Notes: generated from the letters alone by a model not told the origin. A DNA stretch of 64,000 bases from Elephas maximus indicus (GCF_024166365.1 NC_064842.1:28057001-28121000); one strand, 5' to 3'. Shown: positions 25,601 through 40,600, counted from the first letter of the stretch. Made by a program: numbers and translations.

Positions 25601-28600
25601 ATCCTGTTTTTCATTGTACCTTTTACTTAGTAGGTTTAACATCCTTGGATGATTCTTGTCTGAATCAATGATTTATTTAATAGTTGCCCAATGCAGGTAG
25701 TCCCTGACTTAACGATGGGATTCCGTTCTGACAATGCCATCCTAAGTTGATTCGTCTTTGCCAGCACTTGTCTTTTTATTTTAGCCATCCTAGTGGGTGG
25801 TATATCATTTTAGTTTTGTTATGCATTTCTCTGATGGCCAATACTGTTGAGTATCTTTTCATGTGCTTGTTGTGATTTGTGTATCTTCTTTGGAGAAATG
25901 TCTATTTGGATACTTTGCCCATTTTTTAAGTTGAGTTATCTTTTATTGTTGAGTTGTTAAGAGTTCATTATTTGGCTTTGATGCACAGTATGCATTTCTG
26001 CAGTGAGTTATCCTTCCTTAGTCTTAAGTTTCTAATAAGAATTAATAAAGGTGTTTATTTGTTGGATTTTTTTAATGGTATACAAAAAAGTATAAAGGTT
26101 AATATGACCCCCAAATAGCTCTACACCCAACTTAAATAATTTTCATACATTTAAAGACCTGTGTTACTTCCTTCTCAATCCTATTCCCTTTTCTTTCTGT
26201 CCCTTCATGTTGATTCGTTAAGTAATGTGAGGATTTTTGTACTTGTCTTTCTTTGAGGGAAAAATCATTAGACATTTTATATTGTAATCGAACTTTTGAG
26301 GATACGGAGTTAGAATTTGCATTCTGTGAGTTGAAGTCTGGTTTAAACATCAGAGTCACTTTACAAACTGCCTCATATTATTTGTATTAGAGGCAACAAC
26401 CAGGTATATTCCATACTTCATTTTAGTTATTAGCTCAATCTTTCTCCTCAGCTTCAGGGGATATAAGGATTCTAAAGGATTCAGGTTCAAGAACAAGAGA
26501 CTCTCTTACACCTTATTCTATGGCTTTGTAATGTATGAGTTGTTTATGATAGAACATAGATTAGAGCTGTCATTTTATCATTACTTTTTCATAATTCTTT
26601 TTTTGTGATGTTTTTTATATTATGATGTTCACCGGTGGTACCCCAATATTCCTAAATGGCCTGTATCTAAGATTTAAGTCAAATTATTGCATTTAGTATC
26701 ACACTTTTAAAAAGCTGGTAAGGATTTTCATTTTGGCGCATTATCCTGTACTATTAACAGTAGTCAGAGTGTACTTTCGAGTAGTACTTACTCTGGGTTC
26801 CGGGTTTACTCCACATTGTTAGTTGAGAGTGTTTTGATTGTGACTGTCTAGATTTAACATATGTTTTATAATTTTTTCCCTTCTGCCCTCTATTAGAGGT
26901 GGTAGAAAACATTGAAATGATAAAATTTTGGCAGGAAGTAACATTTTTTTCTATATGACCTTTTTATTAGGAAAAAAATCCCTGTTATTATTATTTATAT
27001 TCTTCAGCCTGACAGGAAAATATTTATTCTGAATATTTGGTTAAAAAATTTCTATGAAATGTAGAAAGTTTTTAATAGGTAATTTGCTATTACTTTTATA
27101 GCCCATAAATTCAAATATTAGAAGTCACTTCCCTGGGTTGATCAGAGGACCAACCAGGGCTTGTCTGCTCTAGGTATGATTTTTTTTTGTTTAAAATTAC
27201 ATATGATAAGCCACTAATAATAATTCATATATTTGATTTTTGAAGCCTAAAATGAATTATTGGCTCTGTGGAAAAGAAAGTTGGACTTATGTGTACTTCT
27301 TCATTAATAAACCCTAGAGTTTTCAGAGGTTAATTGTATGGGCAAAAAAACTGACTCTTCCCTTCTAATGTGAATCCAAAATTGCCAAAACTTTAAATGT
27401 CATCTTAGAGCAAAAATTAAAATTAAGTATAAACCCAAATCCAAACCCAGTGCTGCCAAGCTGATTCCTACCTACAGTGACCCATTGTAATCTTTATGGA
27501 AGCAGACTGCCACATCTTTCTCACACAGAGCGAGTGGTGGGTTCAAACCACTAACCTTTCTATTAGCAGCTGAGCGCTTAACTGCTGTGCAACTAGGGGT
27601 CCATAAGTATGCCTGTGTGTATGTGTGTGTGTATATATATATATATTTAAAAATTTTGAATTTGTAAAAGCTTCCTTTCTGGTGGTAAGAAGGTTTATGA
27701 AAATAGTCATTTTTTTTAAATCTGAAAGTGATACAAACTATTTGGAAAAAAAAAAAAAATACTTCATTGGGAGTTACTAGACCTGATTTTGACTCTCTGA
27801 CTTTTCTATACTGTGATTTACAAGTCTGTAAGTTGGGATAATTCTTTACCTTTTACTTCAAGAGGTAGTGTAAAACAGAATCTGAATGTTAATTTGTTCC
27901 TCATGGAATAAAATACTCTGTGCGTGAAAAAAGAGGTTTTTTTTAGTGCGTTAGGCAGTGGCATTACAAATTTGTGAAGAAATCTAAAAAAAGAAAAAAA
28001 CTTTTGTGTTGTTTTTCTTTTAAGAGTAAAATTCCTGTCGGAATTAAAGCTGGGAGTTCTAATAAGGTGAGTCACTTTTCTTCCTTGAATATTTTTGCTT
28101 TATATAGTAAAGCTTACCATTTACTCCTTGACAACGGTTGCAGTAAAAAAACCATAATATGGTTGGCCGGGAATTGAGACGTTTTGCCTCAGAATCCCAA
28201 ATCCCTAATTTCTTGCAGCAAGCAGAGAGGTTGTACATTTTTGCTCCTTTACAATTAAATTATATAGCTTCTTTTAAAATTACTTCAGTTCTGTTTTGGG
28301 AACCTCTAGAAAAGCTATGAAGTGTAATTATAGTGTCAGATGAACAGGTGTTTCATCACCCAGGTATTTTTAGTCTTCTGTTTCGACTAGTCAACCTGTT
28401 ATTTTCAGGATTATATTTTATAGGTAATAACTAATTATAAAGATATTATGAACAGAGTTCTTTCAAATAGTATTAAAAATATTCCTTTATTCAAGACTAC
28501 CCTTTCCTATTATGAATATATCATGATTTACTTTGCCAGTAATGTATTTTTAGATGACAGTTTACTTGTAGTTTTTCACTATTGTATGTAGTAAAGATCA

Positions 28601-31600
28601 TCGTACTGTCTCCCTCTACCTCCTTCTCATGCATTGTCTCTCCGTTTTCTTCTTTCTGTCTCCCCATGTGCCCTTTTTGTTTGTGCTCTTCTGTGTATTT
28701 TTATTTCAGATCCACAGTAAATAAACAGTGTGAAGACAGTTGAAACCCCCTCTGAACCTCTTCCCAATTCCGTTCTACTTCCTCCCTCCCCAGAGCTAAC
28801 TACTTTTGTGAAGTCGATGTTGATCCTTACGTGGTTTTGTACCTTTATTACACATGGTATCCACAGTAATATATAGGTTGTTTTGTGTAAAATCTAAACA
28901 TTTAAAAAATGATACTGTATTTTTTTTATTGCTTCAGGTTAAATTTTTTTAGTTTGTATTTTTACTCAACGTTATGGTTTTGGAATTTTTATCTCTGTTG
29001 ACATATACAGATCTTGTTCACACATCTTAACAGCTCTGTAGCATTCAGTTATATGACCACGTCACAAGTTAGCCATTCCTCTTTTGGTGAACCTTTGTTT
29101 CCAATATTTGCCATTACAAACAGTGCTGCACTAGCATCTTTGTCCTTTGTGCCCTTGTGCACACATGTAGCAGTTTCTCTAGATATCTATCTAGAAGTAG
29201 AATTGCTAGGTCATAGGGTAGGTATGCCTATGTCAGCATTACGAGACAATACCAAATAACTTACTAAAGTGGTTGTACCTCTTTTTGTTTTTTAATTGTT
29301 GCTTTGGCATATGGTCTCAGTTGTGGGATTGCTGGTTCAAGGGTTTATGCATTTTTAAAACCTTGGCTATGTATTGTCAAATTGCTTTCCCAAGAGGATT
29401 TTCTCAGTTTACAACATCACCGGCACACCAATACTAATTGTTATATTTTTAATGTCTTTGCTTATTTAGTAGATGAAAACTTGTGCCTCATTTTAGTTTG
29501 CATTTCTTATATATATAAGGGATTTTGATAACAGGAAGTGTCTGCATTTAGTGTATATATCATCATTGACAGATTATTCTGCCAGTGGATCCTGAAATAA
29601 AGATAATAATAATTATTTTAAACTTACTTATGAACTTCCTTGCAGTACTTGAAAATGGCAAATGATACCAAGGAATTAGAAGATTGTGAGCAAGCTAATA
29701 AACTGGGAGCAATTAACAGCACATTAAGGTAGGTTTTAATCTCACAGTAGTAAGAAAATATTCTCTTATTTCGTTTATTCATATCAGAATTCTTCTATTT
29801 TCTTGTAATTTTTAAGAAATTTATTTTTCTTACAATTTTGATAAACCTTTTACAAATCATTAAATTTTCAACTAATACATTTTTTAAAGGAGAAAAAAGT
29901 TACTTTTTATCCAAAGCCCCATAATAGCTTTGCTCCCTCTTGGCTGATTTGCCCTTATATTTCTAGAATGTATCATCAGTAGTAAATCTATTAAAAAATA
30001 GAAATTTAGAAGATTTTTCAGCTAGCAAGGCTTTTTGGCTCATTTTTTCTGAATATTGTGGGAAAAGGGGCTTGAACCTCTGTGTCTTTTATAAATTATA
30101 ATTCAATCTCTGTGTTACATTTTGAGTGATAAAAGTTGACTATTAATGTAACCATTACATTTCATAGAGCTTTTTTCTATTCGCTTTTCCTCATTAGTAC
30201 TAGACAGAAACCTGATTTTGAGGCTCAGCATAAATAATTTATAAGTGATCTCAGATTATGCAATGTAAAATGACTGAATATATCTGTAGTTGGGGGTACA
30301 GAATAATACAAAAATTCTTTTTAATTTCCCTGTTTGTTTAGAATTGTTTTTGTGTATTATAATTGCTGAAGAATTATAATAAAATTAGCAGTCTTATGTA
30401 TTATTTATTGAAGAAGAATTTTAACGTAGAAAAGTACAATGAATAGTAAGTACCCACATATCCGCCACTCGGATGATAATGTTGTTCACCATGTCTTTAG
30501 GAAATTAGAAACACTGCAGATAAATTTGAAGTCTCCTGTGTCCTGTTTTCAATTTTTATTTTCATCCCTTCTTCCCCAGAGGCAACTGTTGTCATGAATT
30601 TGATATATATCCAGTCCATGTGTTTTTTTCTTATACCACATATGTATATTTATAAATAGTACATACTTTTATTTTGTATACTCTTGTATAAATGATAAAA
30701 TAACCGTACTTAACATTCTGCAGTTTTCCTTTTTTCAGTGCACGTTTTGCTTTCCAGATCTATTCTTGTTGAAACATAGAAATTTGTCTTATTCTGTTCC
30801 CTTACCAATGGATATGTAGATTGTTTTCAGTTTCTCACTTCTGTAAACCTTGCTTCCTTGAGCACCCTTGAATAATTTTTTTTTTGGTATACATTAGAAG
30901 AAAAATTGCTGGATTTTAAGATTGTCCATTTGCAAGTGCTTGGTTGTTGTTGTTGTGTGCCGTCGAGTCAATTCTGGACAGGGTAGAACTGTCCCATAGG
31001 GTTTCCAAGGACTAGCTGGTGAATTCAAACTGCCAGCCTTTTGGTTAGCAGCCTGAGTCTTAACTGCTTCGCCATCAGGGCTCCTGTGCTTGCTCTAGAT
31101 ACTGCCTAAAGGCTTGCCAAAGTACTTGTGTGAATGTATATGTGTATTGCCTCCAGCACTGCGAGTTTGTTTTGTTTTCTAAATTCTTGCCAAAAGTTGA
31201 TAATTTTTGATGGATGTGAAAAAGTTTAATTTGTTAAGTTGTTTTTTTTTGTGTGTAATTGTTTAATTTCTATTTTGTTGCTTACTAGTGAGGTTGAACT
31301 TTTTTGCATCTATTTATCGGACACTTGAGTTTCTTATGTATTTAGAAATGTTAGAATGCCTATAATATGGCAAGCACTATTCTAAGGTACTAGGAAACTG
31401 TACCATGGATCAAGAGGCAGTCGTTCCAACAGAACAAGGGGATACTGCATGGTTTAAAGTCAGGAAAGCCGTGCATCAGGGTTGTCATCCTTTCACCATA
31501 CCTATTCAGTCTGTATGCTGAGCAAATAATCGAGAAACTGGACTGTATAAAGAACAGGGCATCAGGATTGGAGGAAGACTCGTTAACAACCTGCGTTATG

Positions 31601-34600
31601 CAGATGACACAACCTGCTTGCTGAAAGTGAAGAGGACTTGAAGCACTTACTGATGAGGTGGATTACACCTCGATATAAAGAAAACAAAAATTCTCACAAC
31701 TGGACCAATAAGCAATATCAAAATAAATGGAGACAATATTAAGGTTGTCAAGGATTTCTTTTTACTTGAATCCACAATTAACGCCCATGGAAACAGCAGT
31801 CAGAAAATCAAAAGACACATTGCACTGGGCAGATAGGCTGTAAGAGATCTCTTTAAAGTGTTAAAAAGCAAAGATGTTGCCTTGAGGACTGAGGTTCACC
31901 CTGACCCAAGCCATGGTGTTTTCATTCGCCTCGTATGCATGCAAAAACTGGACAGTAAATAAGGAAAACCAAAGAAGAATTGATGCCTTTGTGGTGTTGG
32001 CGAGGAATATTGAATATACTATGGACTGCCAAAATAACAAACACATCTGCCTTGGAAGAAGTACAACCAGAATGCTCCTTGGAAGCAAGAATGGCGAGAC
32101 TACGTCTCACATACTTTGGACGTGTTATCAGGAGGGACCAGTCCCTGAGAAAGACATCATGCTTGGTAAAGTAGAGGTTCGGCGAAGAAGAGGAAGACCC
32201 TCAACAAGATGGATTGACAACAATGGGCTTAAGCATAGCAACAATTGTGAGGATGGGGCAGGACCAGGCATTGTTTCGTTCTGTTGTGCATAGTAAACAA
32301 GTAAAGTACATGAGAAATAAGTAAAATGATGATGAGTGCTAGGGAGAAAAATTAAGCAGGGAAGAGGGATAGAGAAAGGGCTAGGAGTGAGGGGGCTGAC
32401 AGTGTTTTAAAGAGAGTGGTGAGGGAAGGCCTAAGTGATAATAGGACATTTGAGCAGAAAGCTGAAGAAGATGAAAGCTTGAGTCATATGACTATTTAGG
32501 GCAGTATTCCAGGCACACGTAACTGTTAATGAAAATGCCCTGAGACAGGGGCATGCCTAGACTATTTGTGGAACTATAAGAAGGCCATTGTGGCTGGAGT
32601 ACAGTGATTAAGATCAAAGTAGTAGAAAATGCTAGGGGAGGGGGTGAGGTAGAAATCTTGTAGAACCTTGAAAGCAATTATAATGAGGATTGCTTTTAAA
32701 CCGAATGGGATGAAAAGTTATTGGAGGATTTTGAGTAGAGGAGTATAGGGTATGTCATGGAAGCCTGGTTATGTGATTACTGTAGTAATCCAGATAAGAC
32801 ATGATGGTGGTTTAGACCAGGGTGGCAGTAGTTGAAGTGATGAGAAGTGGTCAGGTTCTGGATATTTTGAAGACTGAACTGACAGGATTTGCTGCGAGAT
32901 TAGATGTAGGGTGTGAAAAAAAAGAGGGGCTATGGATGACTACCAAGTTTAGGCCTGAAGAACTAGAAAAATAGAGTTACCATTTACTGAACTGAGGACA
33001 ACTGCAGGAGTGGCAAGTTTGATGGAAACTTAGAGTTTAATTTTGAACTTGTTAAATTTGAGCTTCTGTGAGATCCAAAGGAGCCCTTGTGGCACAGTGG
33101 TTAAGTGCTTGGCAGGTAACCAGAAGGTCCGCGGTTTGAACGTGCCAGCTGTTCTGTGGGAAAAAGATATGGCAGTCTGTTTCCGTAAAGATTACTGCCT
33201 TGGAAACCCTATGGGGCAGTTCTACTCTGTCCTGTAGGGTTACTATGAGTCAGAATCGACTCAGTGGCAATGGGTTTGGGTTTGATTTATGAGATATAAT
33301 TGGAGATATTGAATAGGCAGTTGGATATACAGTAAAAACTGAGAACCAGAACTCGCTGAAATAGCCTTGTTTTTCCGAGTCTTGCAAGTTTTCTGCCTTT
33401 GATAGGGTGCGGTCTTACCACTTTTCAGTTGTTCATTTTAGTGGAAAATGTTTGAGTTTTTCTTCTCACCTTATACAGGTTCCCACCTTATACAGGTTCT
33501 GGTTTCCACATGTTTTACTGTATTAGTCTGAAGTTCAGGGGAGAAGTGTGGGCTGGAGATAAAATGGGGGAGTCATTCAACGAACAGATGATATTTAAAA
33601 ATCATAAACCTAAATGAGATCACCAGGGAGAGTGTACTCCAGAAGTAGAGACTCCATGCTTCTTTATTTCATCCTTCTGATAGATTAATAAAATTTCTGA
33701 TATTTTCCCACTTCTCACTTCCTTCTCCCCACTGCCCTTCTACTTCACACCTTTTGGTTTGGAAACTATGGGTTTTCTTTCTGTTCTTATACATTACATT
33801 CTGTTCCACATTACACCTTAAATATGAATTCCGATTATAAAATGTTCTAGTGAAATCTACAAGCTTTTGGCGTTACTACTCTTCTGTCAAACATGACAAA
33901 GATCTCAGCATCCTTAAATACCCATTAAACATCTCTCACCCTACCCTTTACCCAGCTTGTTGATCGAATCTAGTATTTTAGTACTGTCTTAAAAAATTGG
34001 TTTTTATAGTCAATAGGTAGTAAAAGTTACTGACGTTTTATCAGTTTCTGTGGAGTCCCTGGGTGGTGCAAACGGTTAAGAGCTTGGCTGCTGACTGAAA
34101 GGTTAGTGGTGCAAGTCCACGAAGAGGCACCTTAGAAGAAAAGACTGAGTGATCTACTTCTGAAAAATCAGACCCTGAAAATCCCACAGAGCACATTTCT
34201 ACTCTGATACACATGGAGTCGTCATGAGTCAGAATTGACTTGATGGTATCTGGTTTGGTTTTGATTTGATGCCCCCCCCCCTTTTTTTTTTTAACATCCC
34301 ACACCTTCAAACTAAGTTCACTTTTCTTACCATAGTATATCTTATAATAATCTTTCTGTAACAATTTCTGAGTGGTAAATTTTCTGTCATTATATTCATT
34401 TTCTATTGCTATTGTCATGAATTACCACAAACATGTTGGCTTAAAACAACAGAAACATATTATCTGATAGTTCTTTTAGGCCAGAAGTCCAACATGGGTC
34501 TGACAGGGCTAAAATCAAGGTGTCAGCAAGGCTGTGTTCCTTCTGGAGGCTCTGCAGCAAAATCCATTTCCTCACCTTTTCCAGCTTCTAGAAGCTGCCC

Positions 34601-37600
34601 ACATTTTTTCATTTACAGACCCCTTCCTCTGTCTTCAGAGCCAGCAATCAAAGGTTGAGTTCTTCTCACATTGCATCACTCTTCATCTCCTTTTCTGCCT
34701 TCCTCTTCTAAGAATCCTTGTGATTATATTGGGCTCACCTCTGAGATAATATCCAGATTATTCAGAATCCAGGATAATGTACCTGTTTTTAGGTCAACTA
34801 TTACAAGCTTAATTCCCTCTGCAATCTTAATTCCCTTTTGCTATGTAATCTAACATGGAAATCTTTGGGGGGCTATTATCCTGCCTATGATAGTCACTGT
34901 ATGCCTGTAAATGTATTTATTTTTTCATTAACCTTGGAAGGTAGTTTATTTAGCTGGGTGTAAAATTCCAGGCTGATTTTTATTTTTCCTCAACATTTTG
35001 AAGGTTATTTCTCCATTGCCTTCTGGCATCAGTGGTTGCTGGCTAGAACTCTACTGTCAGTTTGATTGTCATTCTTTTGTAAGCTCTCTCTCCAGTCTCC
35101 TAAGATTTCTTTTAAACTAATACCCCTGACAAAAGAAAAAAAGTGTTTCTAGGGGTTGATTTATTTTAATTTATCCCGCTTGGTTCCTTGGAGTGTACTT
35201 TTAATTTTAGAGTGCCAGTTGTCATCCTACTCTGAAAAATTCTCTAGTTTCTCTTTGAGGAGCCCTACTGCGCAGTGGTTAAGCACTCAGCTGCTAACCG
35301 AAAGGTCAGTGGCTCTAATCCACCAGCTACTCTTTGGGAGAAAGATGTGGCAGTCTGCTTCCATAAAGATGATACTTTGGAAAGTTTATGGGACAGTTCT
35401 GCTCTGTCCTGTAGGGTCACCGTGAGTTGGAATCGACTTGATGGCAATGGATTTTTTTGGTTTTTTAATTTCTCTGTAGAAACTACTTGTCCACAATTCT
35501 CTATTTTTTCTGAAATTCCTGTTTGACCTATGTTGGAGTCTTTCTTTCTTATTTGAATTTACCTTTCTTTTTTGACCCATATCTTAATTGTACTGTCATA
35601 CTTTTAATCTCTCTCCCTCTTAAGGTTCTCAGTGAATACTTTCACCGAGAGTATCTTCACCTTCTACTGCATCTGTCAGGTTTTTTTCCATATTAAAATG
35701 TTAAAATATATCATTTATTCTTTTTCAATTCCAAGAATTCTAATTGGTTCTTTTTTATATACTTACTCCTCACTTATCAACTGCCTTGTTATCTGACGTT
35801 TTGTATTTTTGACAATAGTAAAAAATCTATCTGACTATTTTGCACATTAAAGACCCCACTGACCGGAACACCCTCACCATGCACAGCTTGTCGAGAGTGT
35901 ACAGAGGGAGGGACGGCACTGCCCCCAGGGTATTTAACCCTAGTCTGGAACCCACATGGCATCCCATGCTTCAGCTCCTGCCGGCTTGTATTGCCTCTCC
36001 CTCCTCTCAGCTCTCTCCCGACACGCCTCACCCTCTGCCCTGTGCTCACCTCCTCACCTCTTGGCAGGCACTGTTCAGGGGTGCTGTGAGTGGGCGTGGG
36101 CGGTGGGTGGCACTCACATCTGCAGAGCTGCCCCCTGGTGGAGGCCGACGCATACCACCCAGCCCACCTGCCCTGCTTCTCATACTGAGTGTACCGCAAA
36201 GCCCAGCTGGGATGCCAGGTGGCTGAGGACGCCCAGATAGCAGACCACAGCATGGATTCAGTTTCTGGCAGGCAAAGCAAAGGCGAGTCCGTGACCACTG
36301 CAGGTACAGAGTGGCCAAGGCTGCCCAGGTAGAAGGGCTAGGCTAGGGAGGAGTGGAGGCAGGAGCAGTAAATCATGAGTATTTGGCATAATGTTGATTT
36401 TTGCATAATGGCCCGGTCTTTGGAACCTAACCATGTGGATAAGTGAGGAGTGGGTATTATGTGACTTTTTTGCTTATTTTTCTACATAGTTCTGTTTCCA
36501 TAATTTCTTGCTCTTTTTAATGGATGTTTTTCCTTCATTTATCTCTTCAACTATCCTGCATATATACTCATTTTAAATTTTGGGAGACTCTTCTAAAAAC
36601 TAATTTCTCTGGAAGGAATTAATGTTTATTTTTGGTGGCCATCTTTTTAGCATTAGATTTCAAGTTTTTGAGTTTTGATTTGTAGTCTCATAAAGTCAGT
36701 GATTTTCATTTTTGTTTCTTTCATTCCCTCTTTCTTCTGTGCTTACTGTCCTTGGAGTTGTTTCGATCTGTATCCAGTGTACAGTGCAGACCCAGGTCAC
36801 TTTGGGTGCCCTGCCCATTAGTAATAGGAGGACTTTGCATACATATTTTAGATATTGAACATTAGTCATTTAGTCACCGAGCCAACAGGCAGCTGCTTCA
36901 CTTTTTGGTCCCAGGCTGAGTCTTTGTCTTTGAGTCTTCCCACCTTCTTAAGCATACAGCTTGCTATGCCTATAGCTCCAGTAAGTGGCCCAGAACATTT
37001 GTTTTTTTCAAGCCCACTTTTCCTGGCTTTAAGAGAGAAACTGACTCACATCTCTGTTTTACTCAGAGCACTTTTTGCCTGTTGCCCTGCAGGAACCACA
37101 TTGTCAATCACCATTGCTGAATTCTGGACTTAGGGCCCCACCACATCTGTGGCTTCAGCCTCATTCAGTATTTTGCGTTTCAGTCTCTTTTCCATGGAGA
37201 TGTTTATTTTGTTTTTTTGAACCCAGCCGTTTCTTTCTGGCGGTCTGTTGTATCATGTACAAGTGGGAAGTTAAAAAATGAAGTTCCTAGGCCATTTTGC
37301 CTAGCTACTTCTCTCCTTGAGGATTTTATATATGTATGTTTAAGTGATTTTCCAATTGGTCTATTAGCTGTAATTTTTGAGAACCAAGTATTGAGAATAG
37401 TTGAAAAGAATTTTTCACACTTAAATATGTGAAGAAAAGTTGTATTTATATTCAATTTTTTTTAACCTACACTCTCTTTGCTTTATTCTCACCAGTTTCT
37501 TTATGAAGAGAAATATATTCTTTTACACTAGTTAAGAGATGAGGTCATTAAAGTTGCCATCACTTCCTCTGTCTAGATTATAAAATATATCTAATTTCAG

Positions 37601-40600
37601 AACATTCTAACAAGAATAAAAATAACCTATTTCTAAAGCCATGCTTAAGGAATTAAAGATTTCTATTTTGAAATAAAAGATTTTTACCAACTTCTCCAAA
37701 CTGAAGTTGATCAAACATGCAATCAAGATGCATTGATGATTACTGGTGATTAGAATGCCAAAGTTGAAAACGAAGAAGGATCAATATTTGGAAAATATGG
37801 CCTTAGTGACAGAAATGATGCCAGACATTGCAAGATAGAATTTTGCAAGACCAATAACTTACTTTTTGCAAATACCTTTTTTCACCAACGTAAACGGTGA
37901 CTATACACGTAGACCTCACTGAATGGCATACACAGGAATCAAATTGACTATATCAGCTTAAAGAGATAATGGAGAAGCTCGATATCATCAGTCAGAACAA
38001 GGCCAGGGGCCAACTGCAGAAAGGATTGTAAATTACTCATATACAAGCGCAAGTTGAAGATGAAGAAAATTGAAACATGTCCTTGAGAGCCAAAGTGCAA
38101 CCTTTAGTATATTCCACCTGAATTTAGAGACCATCTCAGAAATAGATTTGACACATTTAACACTAATGACAGAAGACCAGGTGAGTTATGGGATGACATC
38201 AAGGGCATCATACATGAAGAAAGCGAAAGATCGTTAAAAAGATAGGAAAGGAAGAAAAGACCAAAATGGATGTTGAGACTCTGAAACTTGATCGTAGAGT
38301 CGCTAAAGCGAATAGAAGAAATGATGAAGTAAAACAGCTGAACAGAAGATTTTGATTTTAAAGGGTGGCTTAAGAAAACAAAGTAAATTATTATAATGAA
38401 ATGTGCAAAGACTTGGAGTTAGAAGACTAAAAAGGAAGAACATGCTCAGCTTTTCTGAAGCTGAAAGAACAGAAGAAAAAATTCAAGCTTCAAATTGCAA
38501 TTTTGAAGGCTCATATGGGCAAAATATTGAATGACTCAGGAAGCATCAAAAGCAGATGGAAGGATGAGCTTCTTGGATCAGGTGGACAGTTGAGACTATG
38601 TTGGCATCTCCTGCCTGGAGGGGAGATGAGAGGGTGGAGGGGGTTAGAAACTGACGAATTGGACATGAAAAGAGAGAGTGGTGGGAGAGAGCGGGCTGTC
38701 TCATTAGGCGGAGAATAATTGGGAGTGTGTAGCAAGGGTATATGGGTTTTTGTGTGAGATACTGACTTGATTTGTAAACTTTCACTTAAATCACAATAAA
38801 AATTATTTAAAAAAAAAAAAAAAAGCAGATGGAAGGAATACACGGAGTCACTGTACCAAAAAGAATTGGTTGACGTTCAGCCATTTCAGGAGGTAGCGAA
38901 GGAAGAAGTCCAAGCTGCACTGAAGGCACTTGAGAAAATCTAGGCTCCAGGAACTGATGGATTACTTCTTGAGATGTTTCAACAAATGAATTCAATTCTG
39001 AAAGTGCTCATCTATGCCGAGAAATTTGGAAGATGGTTTAGCGGTCAACCTACTGGAAGAGATCCATATACGTGCCCATTCCAAAGAAAAGTGATCTAAT
39101 GGTATGCAGAAATTATCGAACAATATCAATAATATCACATGCAGGTAAAATATTGCTGAAGATAATTCAAAACCGGTTGCAGCAGCACATCAACAGGGAA
39201 CTGCCAAAAATTGAAGCTGGACTCAAAAGAGGACATGGAATGAGCAGTATCATTGCTGATGTCAGATGGAGCTTGGCAGAAAGCAGAGAATACCAGAAAG
39301 TTGTTTAACTGTGTTATATTGACTGTGCAAAGGCACTCAACTATGTGTATTGTAACAAATTATGGATAACATTGTGAAGAATGGGAATTCCAGAATGCTT
39401 AATTGTATACATGCAGAAACTGTACATAGAGGCAGTTGTTCAAACAGAATGAGGGAATACTGCATGGTTAAAATCAGGAAAGGCGTGCATCATGGTTGTA
39501 TCCTTTCACCACACTTATTCAATTGGTATGCCGAGCAAATAATCAGAGAAGCTGAATTATGTGAAGAAGAATGCGACATCAGGATTGGAGGAAGACTTAC
39601 TAACAACCTGTGATACGCAGATGACACAACCTTGCTTGCTGAAAGTGAAGAGGACTTGAAGCACTTTATTGATAGAGATCAAAGAGTACAGCGTTCAGTA
39701 TGGATTACACCTCAGCATAAAACAAAAATTCTCACACCTGGACCAGTAATCAACATCATGATAATTGGAGAAGAGATGTAAGTTGTCAAAGATTTCATTT
39801 ACTTGAATCCACAATCAACACCCATGGAAACAATAGTCAAGAAATCAAATGATGTATTACATTCGGCAGATCTGCAGAAGACCTCTTTAAAATGTTAAAA
39901 AGCAAAGATGTGACTTTGAGGACTTGCACCTGACTCCAGCCATGGTATTTTCAGTCGCCTCATGTGCTTTTGAAATTTGAACATAAGGAAGACTGAAGAA
40001 GAATTGATGCCTTTGAATTATGGTGTTGGCAAAGAATCTTGAATATTCCATGGACTTCCAGAAGAATTAACACATCTGCCTTGGGAGGACAGCCAAGATG
40101 CTTGCTCCTTAGAAGTGAGGATAATGAGACTTTGTCTTACATACTTTGGACATGTTATCAGGAAGGACCAGTCCCTGGAGAAGGACAGCATGCTTGGTAG
40201 TAGAGCAAAAAAAGGGAAGACCCTCAATGAGATGGATTTACACAGTGACTGCAGCAGTGGGCTCAAACATGGCAAGATTGTGAGGATGGCGCAGGACTGG
40301 GCAGTGTTTCATTCTGTTGTACATAGGTTTAGTATGAATCAGGACTGGCTCGACGGCACTTAACGATAACAAAGTCATGCTTCACCTCTAACTGAAGAAT
40401 TATATGTAAGAGAGGGAAAGGGTGAAAGGAAAGTGGGTTTATGGCGCCTTGATTAAAGGAGGCTTCTCCAAAGCAATTCTGGAATTATTGCTTTGTTTAT
40501 GCCCTGGAGGTTTGTACAAATCCAGAGCAGTTCATAATTGGTTGAGAGAAAGGTGTGCTTTTCTTATGTTAAGTGAGAAAAGGGCTTTGTGCAAGAAGTA

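Larger units (their letters stand above)
24623..25680 (+). mobile_element. L1M-type fragment with SINE insertions
   Basis: Recognised from TTTTGAAATAATTTCAGACTT, ACATAACCACAGCATAATTA and ATGATGTCCTTTATAGC, phrases of old mammalian L1. The Tigger1 right boundary coincides with its start. Confidence 0.6.
32310..33570 (-). pseudogene. L2 LINE body with nested SINE and MITE
   Basis: Minus-strand L2 ORF2 remains; the plus strand shows the usual reverse phrases (GATGGTGGTTTAGACCAGGG, GTTGGATATA). Interrupted by an AfroSINE at 33076-33282 and a 191-bp MITE at 33330-33520, with L2 continuing across both. Confidence 0.8.
34905..37210 (+). mobile_element. L1M-type stretch broken by a SINE and a DNA element
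   Basis: Old L1 phrases (TAGCTGGGTGTAAAATTCCA, TTGCCTTCTGGCATCAGTGG) at 34905-35258, continuing at 35456-35761 and 36455-37210. Interrupted by the AfroSINE at 35259-35455 and the TA-flanked element at 35762-36454. Confidence 0.55.

Noticed and set aside
35789..36318. Overlapping frames of up to 169 residues on both strands
   Set aside because: Confined to the GC-rich core of a transposon-like element; stops are rare there because of composition, and the peptides match nothing I know.
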